From Flavobacterium poyangense (GTDB lineage: Bacteria; Bacteroidota; Bacteroidia; Flavobacteriales; Flavobacteriaceae): a stretch of DNA of 64,000 nt. This document shows positions 17,884 through 28,100 of the stretch, in pieces. The notes under the pieces were generated by a model that saw nothing but the letters and a program-made list of their open reading frames with translations, did not search any database and was not told where the DNA came from. Every line of letters starts with the position of its first letter. The stretch's first letter is position 1. Position numbers and translations under genes: made by a program. Where the stretch lies: positions 62,001-126,000 of the forward strand of contig NZ_JAALLN010000010.1 of assembly GCF_011751075.1 (NCBI RefSeq), written 5' to 3'.

Positions 17884-18819
17884 ATGAATACATCTCACTC
17901 ACCTCTTTTTTTTCTATGCCTATTATTTTTGGCTTTCGCATCCTGTGAGGAAATAGTTATGGTTCCTGATATTTCAAAAGATGAAGTTACTTTAATTGCT
18001 CCGGCAAATAATACTGTTTTATTTTCAACCGGGGTTTCATTTTCCTGGAACGCCGTAAAGAACGCCGACAAATATCGTTTACAGATTGCAAAACCCAATT
18101 TTTTGGCCCCAGTAGAAATTATACTGGATACCTTAATTGCTAAAACCTCTTTTAAGAGGCAATTAAATATTGGCAAATACGAATGGCGTATAAAAGCTGT
18201 CAACAGTGGTTACGAAACAGCTTATAAAACCAATGCGTTTGAAATTTTAAACAACGACGATTTTCAGGACAATACCGTAATTTTACTTACACCAAATAAT
18301 AATTTGATAACCAAAAATGCCGTTCAGAAATTATCCTGGCAGTCCATTATTGGAGCAACAGAATACCAACTTCAAATTTTGGACAGTAACAACGAAGTAG
18401 TCAAAGAAGATAATAATCCTGCCACCAGCATTAACTATACTTTTCCGGACGGAAATTTTAGCTGGAAAGTAAGAGCCAGCAACGGATCCAAACAAACCTT
18501 ATACGCAACAAGAGCTATAGTGGTTGACACCAAGGCTCCTAATACTCCTACCCTTGCTGTTCCAGCAGATAAAAGTACAACCACCACTACTTCTATTAAT
18601 TTTCAATACAATAGAACTCCAATTGCCGGTAGTACTGAAAAAGACAGTCTTTATGTATATACTGAAAATGCTTTAACGAATCTTAAATTTAAAGAACAAG
18701 TTACCAGTCCGTATAGCAAAACCCTTACTGCCGGTACTTATTTCTGGTTTGTAAAATCATTCGACCAGGCCGGAAATACAAGCAACAGAAGTACTGTTTT
18801 TAGTTTTACTATAAACTAG
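17884..18819 (+). CDS. Lipoprotein with repeated fibronectin III-like domains
   Basis: 311 aa from ATG 17884, which gives a signal FFLCLLFLAFASC with lipobox. Three beta-sandwich repeats of ~90 residues are visible, each with a W-x2-V/I...Y-x-LQI pattern (SFSWNAVKNADKYRLQIAKP, KLSWQSIIGATEYQLQILDS), followed by a third domain starting APNTPTLAVPADKS. Such domains mediate binding on the surface or in the periplasm. It lies between another lipoprotein and a VGIGTT protein in the same run. Role in the secretion system is inferred from position only. Confidence 0.7.
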   Translation: MNTSHSPLFFLCLLFLAFASCEEIVMVPDISKDEVTLIAPANNTVLFSTGVSFSWNAVKNADKYRLQIAKPNFLAPVEIILDTLIAKTSFKRQLNIGKYEWRIKAVNSGYETAYKTNAFEILNNDDFQDNTVILLTPNNNLITKNAVQKLSWQSIIGATEYQLQILDSNNEVVKEDNNPATSINYTFPDGNFSWKVRASNGSKQTLYATRAIVVDTKAPNTPTLAVPADKSTTTTTSINFQYNRTPIAGSTEKDSLYVYTENALTNLKFKEQVTSPYSKTLTAGTYFWFVKSFDQAGNTSNRSTVFSFTIN

Positions 18820-18866
18820 AACAGAACGAAAAAATTAACATTTATAAAAGAACCTTTATAACATCC

Positions 18867-20291
18867 ATGAAAAAAACAATACTCTTACTCCTATTTTCTT
18901 TTTTATCAAAATATACCTATTCACAGGTATCCGGTAATTTTACTGTAAACGGTGATAGTGACAAATTTTATCCGGTTACATTTTATGATGGTGGTTGGGT
19001 AAATAATGTTCCAACTAATCTGACTTTAGCCCGAAGCAGTGTACATGCCAATTCACAATGGAGAGGATCGCTAATGGCCGAATTTGATTATCATGTTACT
19101 TTAGGAGGTAATGGCTCAAATTTTATAGATGCCAAAATAAAACCGGCAAGATCAACAGGTAATGCAGTTTTCACAAACTTTATAGCGGGATGGCGCGATG
19201 TCACAGCATCAAACACTTCAACGTCTATAGTTATCTGGTTACGCGGAGGCGGTACTATCTATTACTATAAATCTAACTATGCTGTAAATCCTACTGTTTA
19301 TGATGGTATACAAAATGCTTTGCCTTACAATGAAGCTGGCGGACCATCTCACTCTTATAAAACTGACCTGGATACTTATGTAAATACAAGTGATGTATAT
19401 AGTATCGCAAGCGAAAGTAGCGGTGGTTCTTTAAAATTCAATTCCGTATTAACAAATGCAAATTCTAGAAATTGGTCCTTATCATCTGATGGTGATTCTT
19501 TTGGGGATTTTGTTATAAAATCGTCAACGACTCAGGCAACTAAACCAAGTGTTCCAAGATTTTTAATAGATCATCAGGGAAATGTTGCAATTGGTGCTAC
19601 TGCTCCAACTGCAAATCTGGAACTAAAATCCTCAACATTAGTAGAATATGAAACCTTGCTAAAAGTGGGAGTCCTTGATGCTCCTCAGGATCATTTTAAG
19701 ATTAGCAATTCTACAGGTATAGCCGGACAATTTATTCCCAGTTTATCCGCATACCATGTTACTGACAATCGAGCAGCAATGTATCTAATCGGCAATACTG
19801 AAGCTGCTAATGATACCGGAACAGAGCCATTAATAATCTTTGATTCAAGAAGAATGACAGGTTCGATAGAAGTAAGACCATTATTTTCTTGGGATTCTTA
19901 TGGAGTAAAAAAAATGACGTTAAACGCAAATGGCAGTTTAGGAATTGGAACAACAACTACCGGAACTCACAAATTGGCAGTGGAAGGATCAATCGGTGCG
20001 AGAGAAATCAAAGTACAGGCAACGGGTTGGTCTGATTTTGTTTTTGCAAAAAATTACAGCTTGCCTACTCTTGCAGAAGTAGAGAAACATATTAAAGAAA
20101 AAGGTCATCTTAAAGACATTCCAAGTGAAGCTGAAGTCCTTAAAAATGGCATTTCTCTTGGTGAAATGGATTCTAAGCTACTTCAAAAAATTGAAGAATT
20201 GACACTTTATATAATTGAAATGAAAAAGGAAAACGAAGAAATGAAAAAGAATATTTCAGAATTAAAAGAACAAATAACTACTAAAAAATAA
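18867..20291 (+). CDS. Secreted VGIGTT/coiled-coil surface protein, copy 3 (long)
   Basis: 474 aa, signal peptide (ILLLLFSFLSKYTYSQ). The variable N-terminal domain (~20-230) contains RGGGTIYYYKSN and resembles tail-fibre head domains. A first NVAIGATAPTANLELKSS near 240 is a second, internal VGIGTT-like motif. The C-terminal module starts near 350 (SLGIGTTTTGTHKLAVEGSI, WSDFVFAKNYSLPTL, IPSEAEVLKNGISLGEM) with a coiled coil. The module matches copy 1 more than copies 2 and 4. It is 4 bp upstream of copy 4 and part of the run into the secretion genes. Confidence 0.75.
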   Translation: MKKTILLLLFSFLSKYTYSQVSGNFTVNGDSDKFYPVTFYDGGWVNNVPTNLTLARSSVHANSQWRGSLMAEFDYHVTLGGNGSNFIDAKIKPARSTGNAVFTNFIAGWRDVTASNTSTSIVIWLRGGGTIYYYKSNYAVNPTVYDGIQNALPYNEAGGPSHSYKTDLDTYVNTSDVYSIASESSGGSLKFNSVLTNANSRNWSLSSDGDSFGDFVIKSSTTQATKPSVPRFLIDHQGNVAIGATAPTANLELKSSTLVEYETLLKVGVLDAPQDHFKISNSTGIAGQFIPSLSAYHVTDNRAAMYLIGNTEAANDTGTEPLIIFDSRRMTGSIEVRPLFSWDSYGVKKMTLNANGSLGIGTTTTGTHKLAVEGSIGAREIKVQATGWSDFVFAKNYSLPTLAEVEKHIKEKGHLKDIPSEAEVLKNGISLGEMDSKLLQKIEELTLYIIEMKKENEEMKKNISELKEQITTKK

Positions 20292-20295
20292 CTTT

Positions 20296-21273
20296 ATGAA
20301 AAAGAGGTTACTATTTCTGATATTGCTTGCGTTTTGTCAACTAAAAATTTCTGCTAAATCTAGTAATTATGCACTCCCAACAGAATACGAAACCACCGTT
20401 ACCTTTCCTGCCGGTTTTGCAATTGGAGACTATATAGAATTTTTAAAAGTTAGCCCTAAATCGCTTGCAGGAGGTTATTATCAAATTTCTATAGCTTATA
20501 CAAGAGGTAACATTGCGGCGGCAGCTACTCATGTGGCGGCATTATCACACGCCAACCCAGCAGTGTGGAGAGAAACGGGACGTCTTAATAATAACCCTTA
20601 TACTGGAACCACAACCAATTTTACAGTGGACTGCAATACTGAAGCCGGAAATTCACGATTTAGAATACGAGCAATACACACTGCCGGAGTAGTCACCGAT
20701 AATCTCACGGTTTATATAAAAGTAACTTCATTAAATATAAACAATTCTTTTACTGCTCTTAATCTAACCGGAAACGATGCCAGTGTTTCAAAATTTCTTC
20801 CTATGACAGCAGATTGGGATTTATATGTCGGGGATGTTTTTACTTCTAATGGAGCTTTACTTGCTATAAAAGCAATCAAAAATGGTAATGTAGGTATCGG
20901 TACACCAAACCCAGACGAGAAATTAACTGTCAAAGGAAAAATACATACTCAGGAAGTGAAAGTTGATTTACTAGGTTCACTTGTTCCTGATTATGTTTTT
21001 GCAAATGACTACAAGCTAAAATCATTACAAGAAGTAGAAGACTACATTAAACAGAATAGTCATTTACCTGAAATTCCTTCTGCCAAAGAAATTGAGCAAA
21101 ATGGACTTATGCTTGCTGAAATGAATATGAGTTTATTGAAGAAAATTGAAGAACTAACCCTTTACAGCATTGAGCAAAACAAAAAAATTGAGGCGCAGGC
21201 TAAAGAAATTGAAACCTTAAAAAACTTAGTTTTGAGAGTTACTAAACTTGAAAATGAATTAGCTCGAAAATAA
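20296..21273 (+). CDS. Secreted VGIGTT/coiled-coil surface protein, copy 4
   Basis: 325 aa with signal peptide (RLLFLILLAFCQLKISA). Beta-rich variable domain to ~190, then the shared module (NVGIGTPNPDEKLTVKGKI, DYVFANDYKLKSLQEVEDY, LPEIPSAKEIEQNGLMLAEM) and a coiled coil ending RVTKLENELARK. It starts 4 bp after copy 3 and ends 7 bp before the GspC/PilP-like gene. The tight packing makes it likely that these proteins are substrates or surface parts of the T2SS-like machine (inference). Confidence 0.75.
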   Translation: MKKRLLFLILLAFCQLKISAKSSNYALPTEYETTVTFPAGFAIGDYIEFLKVSPKSLAGGYYQISIAYTRGNIAAAATHVAALSHANPAVWRETGRLNNNPYTGTTTNFTVDCNTEAGNSRFRIRAIHTAGVVTDNLTVYIKVTSLNINNSFTALNLTGNDASVSKFLPMTADWDLYVGDVFTSNGALLAIKAIKNGNVGIGTPNPDEKLTVKGKIHTQEVKVDLLGSLVPDYVFANDYKLKSLQEVEDYIKQNSHLPEIPSAKEIEQNGLMLAEMNMSLLKKIEELTLYSIEQNKKIEAQAKEIETLKNLVLRVTKLENELARK

Positions 21274-21280
21274 AAGAGTA

Positions 21281-21766
21281 ATGAAGAATAAAAAAAACAT
21301 TTACATCCTGTTACCAATCGTTTTATTCGTTTGGGGAGCTGTCTTGTATCAGATTTTTTCGTTTACCGATACAGACGAAATTACTGCTGCCGACATCCCC
21401 GAATTTACCATAAAACCGCTTAAGGTAAAAGAAAGGCAATCTATTGTTATTGATGTTAACTACAGAGACCCTTTCTTAGGAAAAATGTATACCCCACAAA
21501 CCGTTTCAAAGCCAAAATCAGGAGCTACTTCCGTAAAAAAAACTCCAAAAGTGCAAGAAACTTTAGTGTGGCCCGTAATTCTTTATAAAGGAATGATTTC
21601 TGATACTAAAGACAAAAACAAGATCTTTATGTTGGTTATTGACGGACAAAATCATTATATGAAAATTGGAGATACCGCTAATGAAATCTATTTAAAAAAC
21701 GGAGATAAAGAATCTGTTTATGTCAAATACAAAGGAAATTTGAACCTAATAATGCTTCAGGATTGA
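21281..21766 (+). CDS. GspC/PilP-like inner-membrane protein
   Basis: 161 aa. One N-terminal membrane segment (YILLPIVLFVWGAVLYQIF), a Pro/Lys linker with NYRDPFLGK (the RDPF/RNPF box seen in GspC and PilP proteins), and a C-terminal small beta domain (WPVILYKGMIS, KIFMLVIDGQNHYMKIGD) like the homology region that contacts the secretin. First machine gene of the plus-strand block. It overlaps the following gene by 4 bp (TTGA). Assignment rests on length, topology and context rather than clear family identity. Confidence 0.65.
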   Translation: MKNKKNIYILLPIVLFVWGAVLYQIFSFTDTDEITAADIPEFTIKPLKVKERQSIVIDVNYRDPFLGKMYTPQTVSKPKSGATSVKKTPKVQETLVWPVILYKGMISDTKDKNKIFMLVIDGQNHYMKIGDTANEIYLKNGDKESVYVKYKGNLNLIMLQD

Positions 21767-23046
21767 AACTAAAATTAAAACTAAAGTCCGGAGCTTTACA
21801 ATTTACGGTATTTATAGCCGTACTAATTGCTTTGCTGTTGACTGGCTTAATTTTGTATGCCTATACTTTTATTTACATGAAAGAACAATCTAAAGGAGCG
21901 ATTGAAAACATACAATTCTGCGATGCAGGAATACAATCCTTATTAGAGCAACAGGAATTTAATACAGATACGATTCAATTGAATTTTATTAAAAAAGAAA
22001 ACCAAACCGTTAAAACACATTTGTCACAGTGGGGTGTTTTCGAAAAAGGAATCGTCATTTCTCAATTCAGAAAAAAGAAATTTACCAAAACGGCCATAAT
22101 AGGCTCCTTGATTCGTGCGGAAGAATCTCCTACCCTCTATTTACAGGAAACGTATAATGCATTAACAGTTGTTGGCAATACGGTCATTCGTGGTATCGCC
22201 TGTCTTCCTCTGCAAGGGGTAAGTTCCGGTTATATAGCCGGAAACAGTTATTATGGCTCTCAACTTATTTATGGAACCATAAAAAAAAGTACAAAAGAAT
22301 TACCGCAACCTAAGAAAAAACTTTTAGAAGTTATTGAATATAATCTGAAACAATACAAACCCGTTACAGAAGACGATTATATTGCTGCAGAAAAAAATCG
22401 AATTGTAAATTCTTTTCAGAGTAAAACAAAGGCAATCTATTCTGAAAATCCGCTTACAATAGAGAACAAAAATATAGTCGGAAATATTATTATAAAATCT
22501 GAAATCTCCATTCAAATTAAAAAAACAGCTCTGTTGAAAGATGTAATCCTGATTGCACCTGTTATCGAAATTGAAGACGAAACAACGGGTGTTTTTCAGG
22601 CCATCGCTTCCAAAAGAATAACCGTTGGAAAAGCGTGCAAGTTAAGTTATCCGTCTGCCCTGGTTTTATATCAGGATAATAAAAGCCATCCGGATGAAGT
22701 TTCTTTAAACCCAATGGATAATAAAATTTTTATTGATACCAAATCGGTTGTAAAAGGAAGTATCTGTTACTTTCAAACGAAAACTACACCTGATTTTCAA
22801 ACACAGCTAACTTTACAAAAAGAAGCAACTATTAAAGGTCAGGTGTATTGTAATGGCAATCTGGAAATCAAAGGAACTGTCTCAGGATCGGTTCTTACCA
22901 AACAGTTTTTAGCCAATGAATCGGGGTCTATTTTTGTGAATCATATTTATAATGCCACCATCGAAAATCAAAATGTACCCAATATTTATGGCGGAATACC
23001 ATTAGAGCAGGAACAACCTAAAACGATATTGAAATGGTTGTACTAA
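21763..23046 (+). CDS. Membrane-anchored beta-repeat protein of the secretion operon, TTG start
   Basis: 427 aa. The TTG at 21763 overlaps the TGA stop of the upstream gene; it is the only start giving the membrane anchor (QFTVFIAVLIALLLTGLILY), since the next Met (YMKEQ) lies behind it. The remainder is soluble, with a C-terminal half of bactofilin-like parallel-beta repeats (ATIKGQVYCNGNLEIKGTVS). By place in the operon it could act as a GspK/PilX-like minor component or GspL-like scaffold; sequence does not decide. It overlaps the next gene by 13 bp. Confidence 0.65.
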   Translation: MKLKLKLKSGALQFTVFIAVLIALLLTGLILYAYTFIYMKEQSKGAIENIQFCDAGIQSLLEQQEFNTDTIQLNFIKKENQTVKTHLSQWGVFEKGIVISQFRKKKFTKTAIIGSLIRAEESPTLYLQETYNALTVVGNTVIRGIACLPLQGVSSGYIAGNSYYGSQLIYGTIKKSTKELPQPKKKLLEVIEYNLKQYKPVTEDDYIAAEKNRIVNSFQSKTKAIYSENPLTIENKNIVGNIIIKSEISIQIKKTALLKDVILIAPVIEIEDETTGVFQAIASKRITVGKACKLSYPSALVLYQDNKSHPDEVSLNPMDNKIFIDTKSVVKGSICYFQTKTTPDFQTQLTLQKEATIKGQVYCNGNLEIKGTVSGSVLTKQFLANESGSIFVNHIYNATIENQNVPNIYGGIPLEQEQPKTILKWLY

Positions 23047-23378
23047 AAAAAATAAAATCGGCCACTTTAATTGAAGCGCTTGTTGCTACGGTACTGATCG
23101 TGATAGTATTTGTTATTGCAAGTCTGATACTCAACAATCTGGTCCTAAATACTTTTTCAAAAAACACACATGGTATTGAGAATCGTATCAACGAATTGGC
23201 TTATGAAATGCAGCACAATCCCCTAAGGTTACCTTACCAGGAAACCTATAAAAACTGGGAAATCACGATACACCAAGAAAAAATACAATCCAGATTCATA
23301 CTTGTTATTGAAGCAGAAAATAAGGAGCGTAAAAAAGAAATAACCAAACAATTAGTCGTATGGGAACAGGTAAAATAA
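23034..23378 (+). CDS. Minor pseudopilin, GspI-like
   Basis: 114 aa. Basic leader MVVLKKIKSA, then TLIEALVATVLIVIVFVIAS: prepilin-type signal with Glu in the +4/+5 position and a hydrophobic helix. The aromatic usually preceding TLIE is replaced, giving SATLIEAL. Short C-terminal domain with NWEITIHQEK. Starts inside the end of the upstream gene and overlaps the next pseudopilin by 19 bp, typical of an I-J pair. Confidence 0.75.
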   Translation: MVVLKKIKSATLIEALVATVLIVIVFVIASLILNNLVLNTFSKNTHGIENRINELAYEMQHNPLRLPYQETYKNWEITIHQEKIQSRFILVIEAENKERKKEITKQLVVWEQVK

Positions 23379-23836
23379 AATCATTTACACTTTCTGAATT
23401 ACTGATTGTAATGATTATTACGGCTATAGTTGTAGGTATGGCCTTTAGCGTTTTGCGTTTGGTTCAAAAACAAATTCATACGATTCAGACCAATTTTGAC
23501 AAAAGCAGTACATTGGCGCTTTTCGAGCAAAAGCTGTGGCAGGATTTTAATGAACCTCATGCGATAACAGGTAACAAACAAAAACAATTTGTAGTAATGC
23601 TTTCAGAGACAGATACGGTAACCTATTCTTTTCACGAGCATTATACCTTGCGAAATAAGGATACTATTCCGTTGAAACTTACGCTGCAAAAACTGCTTTT
23701 TAGCGGGAAAGAAATACAAGATGGAGACATAGACGCAATACAAATTTCTGCGGCAACAACACTGCCCGATTATGAAATTTTTGTCTCCAAAAAAAATGAT
23801 ATAACCTTTTTTATGAATCGAGAAGATGGCCTTTAA
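23360..23836 (+). CDS. Minor pseudopilin, GspJ-like
   Basis: 158 aa. Leader MGTGKIKS then FTLSELLIVMIITAIVVGMAF, a good class III prepilin signal (S-FTLSE). The C-terminal domain resembles PulJ/GspJ (LALFEQKLWQDFNEPHAITG). Overlaps GspI-like by 19 bp and GspF by 11 bp. Would be processed by the A24 peptidase encoded at 2946-3422, 20 kb away, which links the two blocks. Confidence 0.8.
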   Translation: MGTGKIKSFTLSELLIVMIITAIVVGMAFSVLRLVQKQIHTIQTNFDKSSTLALFEQKLWQDFNEPHAITGNKQKQFVVMLSETDTVTYSFHEHYTLRNKDTIPLKLTLQKLLFSGKEIQDGDIDAIQISAATTLPDYEIFVSKKNDITFFMNREDGL

Positions 23837-24962
23837 AATAGAAAACAGCACGATAAAAAAAGGGACTCCAACCCAAAAAACAAACAGTATTGAAGACTTA
23901 CTGAAAAAAGAAATCACTCTTTTTGGCGATTCTTTCAATAACAAAAAGAAACAGGCATTCTATCAGGAACTGGCTGTTTTACTAAAAGCCGGAATCACTT
24001 TTAAAGAAGGATTGTCACTCCTTATCGAATCTATGAAGAAAAAAGCCGATAAAGAGTTACTACAATCGATATTGACTCAGGTGGTAAACGGGAAACCTTT
24101 TTCTGATGCGCTGTCGGGCTCCAAATCATTTACCGAATACGAATACTACTCCATTCAGATTGGAGAAGAAACAGGAACTACTGCACAGGTTTGTTTTGAA
24201 CTAGGGCATTTTTTTGAACGCAAAAACGAACAGAAACGAATTATTATTGCAGCCCTCACCTATCCTTCAATTGTACTAAGCACGGCTGTTTTGGTTGTTG
24301 TTTTTATGTTGAGTTATGTCGTGCCAATGTTTCAGGATATTTTCAAGCAAAACAATATGGAACTTCCGTTTCTGACGCAAGTAATTGTCAAACTATCCGT
24401 TTTAACCAAAACCTTTGGCTTGTATTTCTTTCTGGCTGTTGTAGCTTTTATTTTTTCGACACAGTTTTTCAAAGACAATCCCAAATACAAAAAGACACTT
24501 CATTATTTCCTAATCAAAATTCCCATCATTGGCCCTTTTATGACCAAAGTATATCTGGCACAGTTTACACAGGCGGTAACTTTGCTAACTACCGCCAAAG
24601 TCCCACTATTGAACAGTATACAGATGGTAAAAAAAATGATTCGTTTTGTCCCTTTGCAGGAAGCACTCGAAAAAGTGGAAGAAAGCATCTTAAAAGGAAA
24701 CAGTTTGAGTTCAAGTCTAAAAAACACTCCCCTTTTTGATAACCGTATCATCTCGCTCGTAAAAGTCGCCGAAGAAACTAACCAAACCGAATATGTCTTC
24801 AAACAACTCAGCGAACAATACAATCAGGAAGTGGTACAGCAATCTAAAATTATGACAACCGTTTTAGAGCCTTTTATTATTCTTTTTGTTGGGGTTCTTG
24901 TTGCGGTATTGCTGGTGGCTATGTATTTACCCATGTTTCAATTGAGTAGTGCGATTGGGTGA
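23826..24962 (+). CDS. gspF: Type II secretion inner-membrane platform protein GspF
   Basis: 378 aa with two T2SSF domains. First cytoplasmic domain about 40-140 (FYQELAVLLKAGITFKEGL, IQIGEETGT), membrane segments near 140-165 and 195-215, second domain about 240-345 (AQFTQAVTLLTTAKVPLL, LVKVAEETNQT), final membrane segment 350-375. The duplicated pattern 'LL-x-AG/KVPLL...V...GEETG' is diagnostic. Interacts with the GspE ATPase. Last gene of the secretion block and 138 bp upstream of the second Rhs pair. Confidence 0.93.
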   Translation: MAFKIENSTIKKGTPTQKTNSIEDLLKKEITLFGDSFNNKKKQAFYQELAVLLKAGITFKEGLSLLIESMKKKADKELLQSILTQVVNGKPFSDALSGSKSFTEYEYYSIQIGEETGTTAQVCFELGHFFERKNEQKRIIIAALTYPSIVLSTAVLVVVFMLSYVVPMFQDIFKQNNMELPFLTQVIVKLSVLTKTFGLYFFLAVVAFIFSTQFFKDNPKYKKTLHYFLIKIPIIGPFMTKVYLAQFTQAVTLLTTAKVPLLNSIQMVKKMIRFVPLQEALEKVEESILKGNSLSSSLKNTPLFDNRIISLVKVAEETNQTEYVFKQLSEQYNQEVVQQSKIMTTVLEPFIILFVGVLVAVLLVAMYLPMFQLSSAIG

Positions 24963-25044
24963 TATTTTGCAAGGCAAAACACTAAAAATATATTTTCGTA
25001 GTAATTCAATATATTTCTGAAACATTTCAAAAATAAATTAAATT

Positions 25045-25052
25045 TACATTTG
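25045..25052 (+). promoter_or_regulatory. Candidate -7 box for Rhs pair 2
   Basis: TACATTTG (TAnnTTTG) 49 bp upstream of the ATG at 25101, in an AT-rich gap after gspF. No clear -33 element. Confidence 0.4.
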
Positions 25053-25100
25053 TATTTTCTTACAAATATTAAAAATCAATAACTAACCTAAATTATAAAT

Positions 25101-28100
25101 ATGCTTAAAAATAATGCTTTCGTAACATTTCTTATAATGTTATTTGTAAACCACTTAAGTGCCCAGGTAACAAAGGACATTCCTAATTATTTTCCTGTAA
25201 GTCCAAATGCTGCATCCTTTGCTAAGCAGGGTTTATATCCTGTGGATTATTATACCGGAAAGCTTAATATTAGTATCCCAATTTATACCATCAAGACCAA
25301 AGAACTAACTGTTCCCCTTTCGCTTAGTTACAATACTTCTGGAATACAACTCAACCAAACAGCTACTTGGGTTGGATTAGGATGGAACTTAGATGCTGGT
25401 GGTGCCATAGTAAGAAATGTAAAAGGTATTCCGGATTCTGGAGCACCAATAGTCAACTTACGAGATAATTTTTCATTTACTAAAGAAAATTACAAATCGC
25501 TATATCAAATGCAAAATGGGGAGAAGGACACTGCACCGGACGAATACATTATTAGCGCCCCTGGCTTATCCGGTTCTTTCTACTTTGATCCATTAAATCC
25601 TACTATTATATTGTTTAGAGATTTTCAAAACACAAAAGTTACAGTAATTGATCAACCTTATAATGGGTCTAATAGTCTAGAGTTAAGAAGTTTTCAGGTC
25701 GTAAAAGATGATGGAACGACTTACATATTTGGAGAAAGTGCTCCTGGAGGAAAAGCAACAGAACAAACCTATAGACATGGCAATGCGAGTTTGAATTGTG
25801 CCACAGTTTGGTACCTTACTAAAATAATTTCTGCTAATGGTAAAGAAGAAATTTCATTCGCTTATAAAACTATTGATAGTATTGATTATCCTGTAATGAC
25901 AAGTGAGAGTTTACGGCATGAAGGACCTACACCAAGTATTGTTGCTGATTATCCTTCCGGTTTTTCTCAAATTAAAAAATGCTTTTTGCAATCAATATCC
26001 TTTGCTAATGGGAGAATTGATTTTATATCAACTCTTGATAGGCAAGATTTGGTACTAGATTACAAACTAAACTCAATAGAAATTTTTTCTGTTACTAATG
26101 GTACAAATAAGCTTATTCAAAAATCCAGTTTTACATATGATTATTATAGTAGCGGAACTGTGACAGATACGTCAGATCCATTCTGGCAAGATACCAGAAT
26201 ACAAGCTAGCAAAGGCACCTTTTTAAGATTAAAAGAATTAGTAAATAATAATACTAACACAAAGCATACTTTTGTATATAATTCTACTTACCTGAAACCA
26301 AGGGGATCAACGGCGCAAGATTATTGGGGGTATATGAATACAAATACAGGATCATTAATCCCTCCAACCACAATGGATATCCCAAATGGTGTTCCTGGAA
26401 CTGATTATACGATTAATTTTGGTACAGGAGAAAGAAAGGCAGATGAAAACCAAATGAAAGCCGGAATCCTTGAAAGGATTAATTATCCCGAAGGAGGATA
26501 CACAATTTTTGAATATGAAGCCAACAGGTATATTAAAGATGTAACTTCGACCAACACGATCAATAAATCTTTTACTGTAAGGGCCGATGGAACAGGTGGA
26601 AGCTGTAATGTCCATTATGGTGAAGGCATTGTCACAGTTGGGCCTAACTATATATATGGCAGTGGTAAAATATCTTATTATTTTTCTTCTGCTGAAAATG
26701 AAAATGGCCCTAATTCTTATGTTAAATTTGATAATGATGTTATCTACCGACTTAATTACGATCCCAACTTACGACAATATCCAACATCATCGGGGACTAT
26801 TGACAATGTAAACGTTTCGGGATTGCTTTTAAAAGCAGCAGATTTCAGAAGTGGGGTTAACGGACCATCGGGCTGTCCTTTTTTAAATATCACAGCTTCA
26901 TGGAAAGAATCAGCAGGAACTGTAGTGACTCCTACTACTTTTCTTGTTGGTGGATTGAGAATAAAATCTATAAAAAATTACCTAAATGGAACTGCTCAGC
27001 CCGTAACAGAAAAACAATATACATATGAGCAAGGTGATGTGCTTAATGTTGAAGGATTGGGTATTTATAAAAGAAAAGTATTAAGCTCGCCTAGTATTAT
27101 AAAGGCAATATGCTCTTCTTCTGCTCTTTACAATAATAACATTGGAAGTGGTCCAAATATAGTTTATGGTAAGGTAACAGAAACAGATATAGCTACAGAT
27201 CCATTGAATTCAAGCTTAAAAACAGACAATGGAAAAATAGAGTATTACTATGAAAGAACTGGGCCACAACGTGAAATTGATGTAATGCCTACATTATTTA
27301 AACACCCTTCTTATAACATATTTTTAAGTGGTACATTATTTCCTTATACAACCTCTATTTCTGATTTTGGTTATTATAAAAATGATTCTTGGAATTATGG
27401 TTCTCTTCTAAAAACCACATTTTTGAAAAAAGACCAATCCAATACTTTTAAAGTGGTTAAAAATATTGACAATACTTATCAAAAACTAATTGAAAAAACA
27501 ATCTTTACCAACGTTATTTTTAATACAGTATTACCTCCTTATAATGCATATGAGCAAGGTTTTGTTACAGAACCCTACCAAGGAAATGACACTTATAGTG
27601 CGCAGTTTTTTTATTTTACAGGTGGTATTTCTCTTGGCAAAAAAGTCATTTCCAGTACAATCGAAACAGACTATGATGACAACGAACAGCCCACTACAAA
27701 AAAAACGACTACTTATGGTTATGAGAACCCTGCTCACTATCAGGTAACAAAAACCGAAATTACCAACAGTAAAGCACAGACCTTAAGAACACAACTAAGT
27801 TATCCGCAAGATTTAGTGGCTACGGGTCAGACTGTTGAAATGCAAAAATTAATAGCGCAGAACAAAATTGATAAACCTGTTAAAACAGAAACTTTTGTTA
27901 ACAATGTTCAGACTTCAGAATCGATAACTAAGTACGAAGAAAATGCTGCCACTGGAGGATTACTATTACCAAAAGAAATCCACTCTTCAAAAGGTGTGGT
28001 AGAAACTTTCCCGTTTAGTGATAGCAATCGCAAAGTAAACTTCGATTTATATGATACGGATACTGTTAACGGAACTACAACCGGAAACGGAAACGTTTTG

